A stretch of DNA of 38,948 nt from Paulinella micropora (GCA_009731375.1 BJOX01000266.1:465922-504869); one strand, 5' to 3'. Positions 10,574-18,861 are shown, counted from the stretch's first letter. Made by a program: numbers and translations. Notes: generated from the letters alone by a model not told the origin.

Positions 10574-10634
10574 GCAACGCAACTTGGTTCCAAAAATACG
10601 TCAGATAACTGGAACCAGATGTCTGTTTGGTTAG
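10574..10634 (+). mobile_element. introner-like palindrome, copy 7, at the 3' end of an intron
   Basis: GCAACTTGGTTCC then AAAAATACGTCAGATAACTGG, then gaaccagatgtctgtttggttag. Its terminal repeat ends in the acceptor TTAG of intron 10526-10634, so the element appears to supply the 3' splice site. Confidence 0.85.
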
Positions 10635-12123
10635 GAACAAAGACAAGACAAATTTCTTGTACAAAAAAGCCATCGAAAAGAATCTGACAAATCCGTTTCC
10701 TCAAAAAATTCTCCCAAATGTTTCTGGCATCACAAGAAAAGGGAAGGTAACGGAAGACCTTATTCCTACTGGCGTTTTCTCGTGGGTGACGGAAGAAATG
10801 GGAACGAAACCCTCAACAAGCAGTTCCTCAAGTGCAGGCTCGTCTACTTCGAGCCTGTCACGCTCCAGTTCAACGAGTTCCGCAGCATCATCGCCGAAAA
10901 ATCCCAGTATAACTCAGACATTTGTTGGATCCCCTTCGAACCAAACCAAGTTGGTTGCTTCACCGACAGCAAGTAGGGTCCAGTCCCCTTCTTCTCTTGT
11001 CCTGGGCAGCAACACTGCACCTGTTCCCATGATTATTATTGCCGAAAACGAAGACACGCAAGAAACTCCTGTTGTTCACGACCAGGCAGCCGACACCAAA
11101 AGTAAGCAAACAAGCACGGATGTTGAACAGGAAGAATTAGAAGAACCAGACGAAGAGAGCGACGAAGAAGAGGGCGAACCGACTGAGCAACATGAAGAGA
11201 AACATGATAAGCCAGAGGAACAAGAAGGGGAACAAGGCGAGGAACAAAAACCTTTTGCACCGTTGGAGGAAGAAGAAGGGGAAAAGGGCAAGGAAAAAAA
11301 ACCTCGCTTGAAGCGCAAAAGATCTGGCAAGGGAGGTGACCCTGCAAACAAAAAAACCAGTAAGAGGCTGCAGACTTCAAATGCACGTGCAAGATCTTTG
11401 GCGTCCCGTGCTGACGAACGCGACAACCGAGATACAATAGCTGTGAATATCCAACAGAAGACCATCCAGTCTGAGCGCAAGCAGGGTGAATCCCTCACCG
11501 AATTGGAGAAGCGCATCTCAGAATTCGCATGAACCACGAGGTTGGAAAGTTCGAGATCTTCTACAAGCGTCTTTTTCAGAGCAAGTCCGGCTTGGCAGAC
11601 TTGACCGCTGAACTCCAACCAAGTCAAAAGCCTTATGGGCAAGATCAAAGAAAACCGTTTCGAGAACCTGCCGCCTGCTTATGTTTATCCAGTGATGTTG
11701 ACGGCCAAAAGCAAACAAAGTATTGGGTTAATCGACGAGGACAAGTTTGTTCAACCGTTCTGGAATGACCCGTTGAATTACACGCAATTCTCCACTATTC
11801 AACAGTTCCAGGAGGCCACCACTGGTCTCATCCCTGAGCGCAAGGTCACGGAGAACACTCAGTTGGCTTGGCCTACCGACGAAGTCAAGAGGACTTACTC
11901 GAACGCGAAGCACCAAGATGTCTATTACTTGGTGCTTGGAGCAAACCATGGAATCGCCGCACTCAAGGAGGCTCTGGCTACAGATCCCAAATTGGCTCAC
12001 CCGCTTTTGTGCTTCAAGTCTTACCTTGTGTACGTCAACTTGACCAAGCTGGATGCCCATGCCGTGGGTAGCATCAGTCAGAAGGCGGCCATGTATCACT
12101 GGAAAGAGGACGATTTTGCTACG
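10635..12123 (+). CDS. large exon: acidic linker and ParB-like domain
   Basis: The exon begins NKDKTNFLYKKAIEKNLTNP and passes through a Ser-rich stretch (10811-10990), a Glu-rich acidic stretch (11120-11330) and a basic KRKRSGKGGDPANKKTSKR block (probable nuclear localisation). A frame break at 11528 interrupts ISEFA; another near 11625 restores SLMGKIKENRFENLPPAYVY. The C-terminal third has YYLVLGANHGIAALKEALA, matching the ParB/sulfiredoxin-fold signature (hydrophobic-x-G-x-H-R-x-x-A-L) with the Arg replaced by Gly. From family knowledge the ParB domain binds nucleotide or DNA and is often fused to phage-type DNA methylases. Donor GCTACG|gtcagc. Confidence 0.6.
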
Positions 12124-12147
12124 GTCAGCCCCTTTTTCCTTTTTCCG

Positions 12148-12201
12148 TAACACAATGGTGGTTCCAATTATCCGACGGATTTTTGGAACAAGCTTCTGTT
12201 T
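12148..12201 (-). mobile_element. introner-like palindrome, copy 8, inside an intron
   Basis: TAACACAATGGTGGTTCCAA then TTATCCGACGGATTTTTGGAAC, ending cttctgttt. The first of two oppositely oriented copies in intron 12124-12389. Confidence 0.85.
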
Positions 12202-12244
12202 GACTTTTGTTGGTCCAGCCACCAATTTAATTTGTGAATTTTGT

Positions 12245-12297
12245 CAACACACCTTGGTTCCGAAAATCCGTCAGATAAGTGGAACCGGTCCTGTATT
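12245..12297 (+). mobile_element. introner-like palindrome, copy 9, same intron as copy 8
   Basis: CAACACACCTTGGTTCCGAA then AATCCGTCAGATAAGTGGAACC, ending cctgtatt. Inverted with respect to copy 8, which ends 43 bp upstream. Confidence 0.85.
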
Positions 12298-12389
12298 CGC
12301 TTTTTTTACTTGCTTTCTCTTGTTTGATGGCATTGCAGCATAGGTTGAAGAAGGAAATAACCTTTTTTTGGTTGCTGCATTGCTTCTAG

Positions 12390-13684
12390 GTCCTGAAGTT
12401 GCGTTTTGAGCTGTTGGATTTGGTTCCCAAAGACGAAGAAGACAGAGACGTGTACTTGAGGTCTTTGGTGGGAAACAATACCATCTATGGCAGAGCCAAC
12501 ATGTTGAACGAAGAAAAGCGCTGGAACATCCTTTTCATCGCCAGAGTAGTCACTCGCGCTTGCCTGGTGAAGAAGCCTTCAAGGCTGCTGCCAAGGACAG
12601 CCAAGCGGACCCGGAGCTGTACACGTTGGTGAACAACCTTCGCAATTCCTACGCTCTTCTCCGTACTGCTACTCATCCATCTAACTTATGGGACATGCTG
12701 GAGAAAGTCAACAAGTCGGTTGAAGACGAGTGGATCAAGAACACTGCACAATACAAAGCGTTTAAGTCAAAGAAAAATCCTGGCCTTGGGGAGGAGGAGC
12801 TCGTGAGGGAAACCATCGAATTCTCGGAGTACGCCAATCCTCTCAACAGAACTATACTTGCCGCTATGCAAGAAGGAGTTTCTTATGAACTTCTTCATGA
12901 GTGCTTCAGCAACGTCCTTCGTGGACTTGACGCTCAACAAAGTCGTCAACTGGCTGAAGGCAGAGAAGAACGTGGTCACTGTCAAAGTTGTAATTGCGAA
13001 GCACTTTAAAGAGTTTGACGACTTTTCAACTGCTCGTGTGCAACAAATCCTGGGTCCCCAGTTTACATCACAATTCGTCATTGAGCTCGCCAAAAGCACA
13101 AATGACCTCATCAAGAAAGCTCGAGCCGATGCCAAAAAAACCATGAAAAAGAAAATGAGGACCGCCAAAACGCCGGAAGAAAAGAAAAAGATCGAAGAGG
13201 ACGAGGTGCATGAGTCCGAGCTGTACAAGCAAATGTGGATGTGTATTCCTCCAGAGTACCGCATAAGTCTTGAAACCATGCACCAGGCTCGAGAAAGGCT
13301 GAAGGAGAGGCATGCTCGCGAAACTGAAGAACAGCTGCGTCGCATGTCGTCAGAGTCATCAGGTTCTTCTTCTGAGCCAGTCTCATTTTCCAGCTCGGCC
13401 GAGGATGCTCAAAGTTTGTGGACATGGGACGTGAAGCATCCCATTGAAATCAATTCAGACGGGTCTGGTTACTCTTGCCGCAGTCTTTTGGCTATGAGCA
13501 TTCATGCTCCCAGTGCCGATCTCCTCAATCCTACCGACGCACTCAACAATACGCTGTTTACTCCTTTTCAACCCTTGGCAAGGAGTAGTATGTCAACTTG
13601 AACGCGCCCTGGGGCTGGGGTCAAGGTGACTGGGATGCAAGGCCCTGGACTAACACGGTTTATGCTCGCGCTCTTCGAAAAGCT
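12390..13684 (+). CDS. helical region and methyltransferase motif IV exon
   Basis: The exon continues the ParB region as VLKLRFELLDLVPKDEEDRD and NEEKRWNILFIARVV. It breaks frame near 12568 (then EEAFKAAAKDSQADPELYT and NLRNSYALLRTATHPSNLWD) and near 12925 (then VVNWLKAEKNVVTVKVVIAK and FSTARVQQILGPQFTSQF). A Lys/Glu coiled segment (~13120-13350) and a Ser-rich stretch follow. After a break near 13590 the end reads LNAPWGWGQGDWDARPWTN. NAPW fits the (D/N)PP(Y/W) motif IV of amino-methyltransferases with the first Pro replaced by Ala. Donor GCT|gtaggt. Confidence 0.55.
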
Positions 13685-13708
13685 GTAGGTAATGATTGCG
13701 TTTCTTGC

Positions 13709-13763
13709 TTAACACACCTTGGTTCCAAAAATCCGTCAGATAACTGGAACATGACATGTGTTT
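13709..13763 (+). mobile_element. introner-like palindrome, copy 10, inside an intron
   Basis: TTAACACACCTTGGTTCCAA then AAATCCGTCAGATAACTGGAAC, ending gacatgtgttta. Located in the 132-nt intron 13685-13816; the close match to copy 9 suggests recent amplification. Confidence 0.85.
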
Positions 13764-13816
13764 ACTGTTTCCAAGGGTTTATAGGTCACGTTCACGTTTT
13801 TCTTGTTTTTTTGTAG

Positions 13817-14338
13817 ACGGAAGAATCGTTGCCAGGTGCAACAAGAGCGGAACCCACCGAGTTTATCGTCGGCGTCCACGTCCCTTTGAAGCAGGTTGCT
13901 GTCGTTTTGGACGCAGCCAATCGCGCCGGTTACTCTTGCACTTTTCCTATTACTGTCGTCGGCACCCGTTGGAAGCCTTCTTTCCAGTACTCAGATCATT
14001 CTCGGGTCAACACAGATTGTGTTCTACTTATCCGTCGGATTTTTGGAACCATGTTGTGTTGTGATAGTGCATCGTGGTCGTCGCCTGCTACTACAACAGC
14101 TGCTACACCAGGTTCGCGACCTGGGACCAGGCCCTGGACCTTCCGTTTGCGCCCACTGGTCCTGAGCTCTATCAACAGGCTCAAGACGCTTTGGACGAAC
14201 ACCTTGAATACGTCATGCCTTTTGAGGTAGAAGGAAGTGGAAATTGTTTTCTTGTTCAGCACGAGGGTCACAAGTTTACGCTTAAGGGAGAGTCGAACCC
14301 TGTAAGCAAGTCGTCGGAGCCTGTCAAGCTTGACAAAG
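13817..14338 (+). CDS. methyltransferase target-recognition region, two exons
   Basis: Exon 13817-14005 reads TEESLPGATRAEPTEFIVGV and LKQVAVVLDAANRAGYSCTF, then TVVGTRWKPSFQYSDHSR. Exon 14068-14338 starts CIVVVACYYNSCYTRFATWD and ends SKSSEPVKLDK. The phase-0 join across the 62-nt introner intron gives a continuous protein. Lying between motif IV and motif I, this stretch occupies the place of the target-recognition and substrate region in the beta class of N6-adenine/N4-cytosine methyltransferases. It is not recognisable beyond that position. Confidence 0.55.
14006..14067 (-). mobile_element. introner-like palindrome, copy 11: the whole intron
   Basis: The 62-nt intron starts GTCAACACAGATTGTGTTC, continues tacttatccgtcggattttt and ends ggaaccatgttgtgttgtgatag. 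Nearly all of it is the palindrome; only GT-C at the start and a few bases before the AG are extra. Removing it joins DHSR to CIVVVA in phase 0. Confidence 0.85.
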
Positions 14339-14403
14339 GTTTTTTCACATTTCAGATTCTTGACGAGTTCTCATCGCTTCTGTTTTTTTGCCTTGTTTTT
14401 CAG

Positions 14404-15855
14404 CGTTGGCTTACATGTTCGGCGGTGACAATAGCAAATACCTCGTTGTCGACTTTTGCTGCTGCAGTGTCGTTTACACTAGCTGGTTTAACACTTGGGT
14501 ATCACACCTTGGCCCTCGACAATGACGTGGGTCAGATGCTTGGTTTCCAAAGTCGTGTACGTAAGTTCGGGGAGGATCATCTGCGTATCATGAGAAAAGC
14601 TGAGAAGCCACCTAGGCCGAAAGACGGTGGGATGAAAGGTCCTGTTGATGTCCACCTGATTCCTTTCCAGTACGGTTCGATTGAGTCGACCACGGATATC
14701 ATCATTCCTTTTTCAAAGTTGGAGAAAGAGTCAAAGGGCGCACAGGGTTCAGGGGACGAGGATGAGTCAGACAAGGAGGAGGACCAGGTTCATGACCTGT
14801 ATTGTTTTCTTTTTTTTGACTCCATGCTGACCAATTCATTTTGTTGGGTTGTTTGTCAAATTGCAGAGTTCATCTCAGCGTCAAACCACGATGCCTCAGG
14901 ACGATGTTATCAAGACGTTGCTCGAGAAGCATGAGGAGGAGCTCAAGAAGTTGTTCTCACTGCGGGAGCGTATGCGTGTGGAACGAGAAGCTCTCAGACA
15001 AGCAGGCGTGGAACTCCCTTCGTAAGTTTTTTTTGCTTGGTTCGGTGGCACAGTTACTTTTTGTTTATGTCTTTAGAGCGCGAGGTAAGGTTTTTGAATA
15101 TCCTGTTCTGGGGGCTGCGCTTCACCTTGACCACCAAGGGCTAGAAAAGTTGAGGGAACTGGCTACCCCCAAGAATGTTTCTGCATCTGCTGCTGACGAT
15201 CCCAAACAGACTCAAGCTCAGAAGGTACAGGAAACTCAGGTCGCTTCCGGCTTGGCCAAAGAGGGCTTACAACTCGACTCGGAAAACCAGGATCCACCTC
15301 CACCCAAGCCGGATGAAACTAAAGTTGCATCTGATACGCCTTGGTTCCATCCCCAGCTGCCAATGCTGGTGTTGGCCACTCCGACTCCGCTGCAACGTCT
15401 GCGACGTCGTCCTCATCGCTTTCCGTCGCTTCCGTCGCTTCCGAGGTTGCACAGTCCCAGCAGGCACAACAATTGGTTTCGTCCTTGGGTCGTCAGGATC
15501 AAACCGAATTGGCTCCTGTCAAACAGTTCTACAAGCCTTGTCCCCGCAGATGGCAGTGCCCAGGAAGGTAGTGCTTAGATTTCAGTTCCCAGTCAGTCTC
15601 ACTCCACGGTTCTGTTTTGCAGTACCAAACACCAACCCAAGAAAAATCGGGCAGAAGAAATTACGCAGTACTACTCTACATCAGTTTATGTTGCCTGGCG
15701 CCAGTGCTCCGGAAGACCCGTCATATGGTCCTGTCAACGCCAATCGTCGCATGAAATTACGTTATGGTATTTTCACTTCGTTCGAGAAGGACTCCGAGAA
15801 GGATGATTACGAATCCTTGGGATCTCTTGGACTGGATTCGTTTCTCAATATGTAA
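14404..15855 (+). CDS. methyltransferase motif I and disordered C-terminus, four exons
   Basis: Exon 14404-14787 starts LAYMFGGDNSKYLVVDFCCC and continues, after a small indel at ~14478, as FTLAGLTLGYHTLALDND. Together this is methyltransferase motif I (hydrophobic-D-x-C/F-x-G-S-G-T then a helix and an acidic D-N-D that would hold the cofactor ribose). The Gly-Ser-Gly-Thr loop is damaged: a Cys replaces the first Gly and the frame breaks after Ser-Gly. Next come GFQSRVRKFGEDHLRIMRKA, an acidic tail, exon 14867-15021 (a coiled coil, LLEKHEEELKKLFSLRERMR), exon 15077-15567 (HLDHQGLEKLRELATPKNVS, then Ser/Gln-rich in another frame) and exon 15623-15855, ending DSFLNM and TAA. The broken cofactor loop argues against activity. 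Confidence 0.6.
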
Positions 15856-16458
15856 CAGTGCCTAGTTCAAAGTTGGACTGGACAAGAGCAGATTTCAGGC
15901 ACTTTCAGCCGCTCTCGCTTTCACTTGCCTTGCCTCTCCTGTCGTTGAGATAGTCATTGATGTCCCATTGCTATTTTTTAAACTTTGATTAAAACTTCAT
16001 GTCGCCGTTCGTATAGCTTACTGTGTATTTTATTGACAGTTTTATTTTTCCGGTTTGCTCTTGTCTGAGTTTAAGGAAAAGATTTACCTCAGGTACCGTT
16101 GTTTCCTTTTTCACTAAGGTAGCTTCTTCTTTCCTGGCCCATTTCATTCATGCATGTGCATTGTTTACTTCTTACGGTATCATGGTGTTCCTGTTTACCT
16201 TATCAGATCTTGAAGAGTCCTGTCGTTATTTTTCTTCACACAACGTTGGTTCTAGTTATCCGCAGGATTTTTAGGACACGCTTCTGTTTGTTGTGGTGTT
16301 TGATTTTGATCGTTCATAGTTTTTGTTTGATTTTTTTCTCAACTAAGTTGTAAATACTTTTGTCGCAATTTACGGACATTTTTGTGCTTCTCAAAACCAC
16401 AATGCAAGTTCTTTGCAAACAAAGTATTTATGTAGTGTCAAAACAGAGGTAGACTTGT
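15856..16458. other. 3' flank of the ParB-methyltransferase gene, no gene
   Basis: T-rich unique sequence containing introner-like copy 12. No further exon on the plus strand; no clear AATAAA, though TTAAAACTT occurs near 15990. Confidence 0.4.
16237..16290 (-). mobile_element. introner-like palindrome, copy 12, outside coding sequence
   Basis: CACACAACGTTGGTTCTAGT then TATCCGCAGGATTTTTAGGAC, ending gcttctgtttg. It lies ~380 bp beyond the stop codon, so the family is not restricted to introns. Confidence 0.8.
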
Positions 16459-16492
16459 AAGAAGCTGGGTTCCTTGATGAACTGTTTCTTCC
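16459..16492 (-). repeat. subterminal repeat, right copy 1 (inverted)
   Basis: AAGAAGCTGGGTTCCTTGAT then GAACTGTTTCTTCC is the reverse complement of the left-flank repeat (AAGAAACAGTTCATC...GAACCCAGCTTC), with a small internal deletion. Confidence 0.7.
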
Positions 16493-16658
16493 GAACTTAC
16501 TAGTTTTTCTCTAACTGGATTGCCTCATACTCTAGGACTTTGTGCCTTTGGCTTTCCAATTTGGGAAAACCTGACTTTAATTATCTTATTCAGACAAATT
16601 TGTTTTGGAGACGTGGAGCAACCGGATTACATGGTCAGACAAGACGCTGTTGCTTGTA

Positions 16659-16694
16659 TTCTGCGCTTGGTACATTTGTATACCACGCGCAGAA
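16659..16694. repeat. hairpin in the right flank
   Basis: TTCTGCGCTTGGTA pairs with TACCACGCGCAGAA (one mismatch) around a short A/T loop, the counterpart of the left-flank hairpins. Confidence 0.65.
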
Positions 16695-16768
16695 TTTAAG
16701 CATTTCTTCAAAGTTCAAATCCTCACAAGTTTAAGGCTTTAGAGGATGATCGAAATGAAGAAGAAAAA

Positions 16769-16805
16769 TAAGAAGCCTTGTTCTCTGTGGATGGACTGAT
16801 TCTTG
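16769..16805 (-). repeat. subterminal repeat, right copy 2 (inverted)
   Basis: TAAGAAGCCTTGTTCTCTGT then GGATGGACTGATTCTTG is the reverse complement of left copy 3 at 4261-4296 with few differences. Confidence 0.7.
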
Positions 16806-17540
16806 TGACGTAGTTGAACGTATCGACCTCAGACGTAATACGTTTCTTTTGCCTCACATTTCCTTACCGTGTGTTGATGACTGCATGTTTTGATCCAATC
16901 AATCAAGCCACGCCTCGGACATATGTTCATTTAGTACCTGAAGCTGTCATTTTGTTGTTAATAAAAACCTGCAGACTCGACTCTAGTGATGGCGTTTGCG
17001 ATTTTATCTTAGATTCCAGACAGACTTTAGTTGATTAGTATACTTTATGTGTACATACTCTAGGATGGTCTTTTTTCATTCATTCTTGGCGCAAGTATAC
17101 ATAATTTCAGTTAACACAATGGTGGTTCCACTTATCTTCAGGATTCGTAGTACTAGTGTGTGTTGTGGTAAAGTTTGGCGACACGTTCTAAATATAGTTT
17201 GTTTGAGCAATTCATAGTTTTTTAATCACCTACTTAGATTTTCTTCCAATCCGCTGGTGCTTGTTTCTTTCAGTCAATCAGGAAAAGGCAAGACAGACTA
17301 AGATATTTTCTGAATACTTTCGGTCCGATAGGGTCATGTGTAAGCGATTAGCAATATCGTGCTTGCAGTAAGGATATGTTTCATTCCAACGAGATTTTTA
17401 CCCACCCAAAAATAAATATTCCGCAGTACAAAATATTGATTCCGCTGCCTTACTGGTAAAAAAGTAAAAAGCAGGATATATTTGATTAAGTTGTATTGTA
17501 TTGTATTACGTTAGTAATTGTCGATTTTTCGATAAGTTGG
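16806..17540. other. intergenic, no gene recognised
   Basis: A/T-rich unique sequence with introner-like copy 13 at 17111-17164. The longest open frame (~74 codons near 16814) has no recognisable features. Confidence 0.4.
17111..17164 (-). mobile_element. introner-like palindrome, copy 13 (diverged)
   Basis: TTAACACAATGGTGGTTCCA then CTTATCTTCAGGATTCGTAG, ending gtgtgtgttg. Rightmost member; none is seen after this point. Confidence 0.7.
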
Positions 17541-17559
17541 TTACGAAGTGACGTTTAGG

Positions 17560-17815
17560 TTAGGTACTGGAGTATTAATATAGCTTTCCTTACGAATTGG
17601 AGCAGTATCATAGATCCTTGTGAAAATATTGCAGTTCTTCTTGAAGTTATTGGAACAGAGGTACGGTTCCTTTTGAGCCAATGTGGTAAAATTTACTGTA
17701 AAAGGTTGGCAGGTAGCTATGCAGAGAATGTCTAGGTTAGGAATTCGAGTAGTGATACGATATATCTTGAGTTTAGTAGCAACTGGAGCAGAGATATAGG
17801 TCCTTTTGAGTAAGT
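17560..17815. repeat. diverged tandem repeat, about three units
   Basis: Related blocks recur: GGAGCAGTATCATAGATCCT, GGAACAGAGGTACGGTTCCT and GGAGCAGAGATATAGGTCCT, each near TTTTGAG- or TTGTGAA-like sequence; TAGGTTAGG precedes two of them. Unit edges are unclear. Confidence 0.45.
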
Positions 17816-17817
17816 TC

Positions 17818-18056
17818 AGTTTTTGTGACAGATTTTCATTTTTGTGACAGTTTTTCATTTTTGTGACAAAAATTTAAAATTTTCAATTTAACGGTAACAT
17901 TTTGCAAAAATTTACAATGTTTTGCGGACGAATATAGATGTTAATTTGAAATTTTAAATTTCCAACCAAAACTTCATCAAAATTCCAACCAAAACTGAAA
18001 ATCTGACACAAAAACTAAAAACAATTTTTTGTTGTTGTCTTGAATGTCAACAGCAA
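17818..18056 (-). mobile_element. MITE copy 2, reverse orientation, one terminus lost
   Basis: The right end GTCTTGAATGTCAACAGCAA is followed by TA. The interior (AACGGTAACATTTTGC; TTTTGCGGACGAATATAG) is the reverse complement of the interior of copy 1. The other terminal repeat is absent; homology stops at agtttttgtgacag. Confidence 0.8.
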
Positions 18057-18261
18057 TATTTACGGTGGTTTTTTTACCATAGATACTATTTGACGTTTGG
18101 ATTTGCTCTGTCAACGTCCTTTCAAGTTTTCTCCCATATCTACAACCTGACTGGCGGGGGCCGTACTACTTCATTTCCAATTCTGCTGAGACACACTTGC
18201 TACAATACAATACCACTGAAATAAAAACAGCTTTTCCTCCACAAAAAATGCCTCAAAAACT

Positions 18262-18861
18262 TACGTCGTGAGCCGCATGATAGCTCACCATGATGCCCTG
18301 GCAGTGCCAGACCATAGCTATTGCTCTAAACCAAGCCCTTGCCCTACTCATAAACCAGTTTTGACAGTACTCAAAAAACCGCATAAGCAAAGGGGTGAGC
18401 ACGGTCACTCGTGGTCCGGTAAACCACTGTCATTCAAGGTAAATAACTCAGTATTTTGGAAAGTTATTAATAAATCTGCATCCGAGGCTTGCCCTTATTA
18501 GGGTTTGGGATACGACACGTCTGCACGGCGGCCAGACGTCCTACTAATTGAGAAATCATAGCAGAGCGGATGAAAATTGCCCTGAAGTCAATCATAATAG
18601 GAATGAAACCGTTGACTTGAACCGTTGAATTGCACTTGAGTAACTTTCAGAAATAGTTATTCAACTAATATTTGATAGTAAAACTTCATATTGACAGGGT
18701 TTTACCGGCCCAGACCACGAGTGACCGTGCTCACCTTTTCGGTTGAACTGCGGGCCGGCTCGCCCGGGCCAAAGGTTAAACTTAATATTACGTGACTAGG
18801 GCTTGGAAGGGCAAGGGCTAGATATAGGGCAAGGTATCGATGGCACGAGTCTCACAACGCA
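18262..18861. mobile_element. foldback element, copy 2 (larger centre)
   Basis: The arm AGCAAAGGGGTGAGCACGG... (from ~18386) and its complement ...CCACGAGTGACCGTGCTCACC (ending ~18735) are the conserved inner arms of the element at 2765-3141. Outer arms are weaker (cttacgtcgtgag left; ctcacaacg right). The ~250-bp centre differs from copy 1 and has no ORF. Confidence 0.7.

Larger units (their letters stand above)
9458..15855 (+). pseudogene. twelve-exon AT-hook / ParB-like / DNA methyltransferase fusion gene, frameshifted
   Basis: Proposed exons: 9458-9589, 9646-9862, 10006-10063, 10362-10525, 10635-12123, 12390-13684, 13817-14005, 14068-14338, 14404-14787, 14867-15021, 15077-15567 and 15623-15855 (TAA). 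All internal introns are GT-AG, and most junctions join in frame (for example DDFAT|VLKLRF, RKA|TEESLP, DHSR|CIVVVA, LDKA|LAYMF). About eight frame breaks inside exons (near 9678, 11528, 11625, 12568, 12925, 13590, 14478, 15335) have no splice explanation. Domain order: basic AT-hook-like start, acidic Ser/Glu linker, ParB-like domain, helices, methyltransferase motif IV then motif I, disordered C-terminus. A DNA-binding, DNA-methylating partner of the neighbouring transposase-like gene is the best inference; the frame breaks suggest a dead copy. Confidence 0.6.

Noticed and set aside
15344-15385. CGCCTTGGTTCCATCCCCAG resembles the left half of the palindromic element
   Set aside because: Only ~12 bases match and the right half is missing; it lies in Ser/Pro-coding sequence. 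Probably chance.
4479-17164. Palindromes as transcription terminators or mimivirus-like polyadenylation hairpins
   Set aside because: Most copies lie inside introns between coding exons rather than at gene ends, and two coincide with introns. Splicing-related elements explain the positions better, though gene-end copies 1, 12 and 13 keep the alternative slightly open.
17541-17858. Minus-strand 105-codon frame
   Set aside because: It covers a diverged tandem repeat and the edge of MITE copy 2; composition is that of A/T-rich non-coding DNA.
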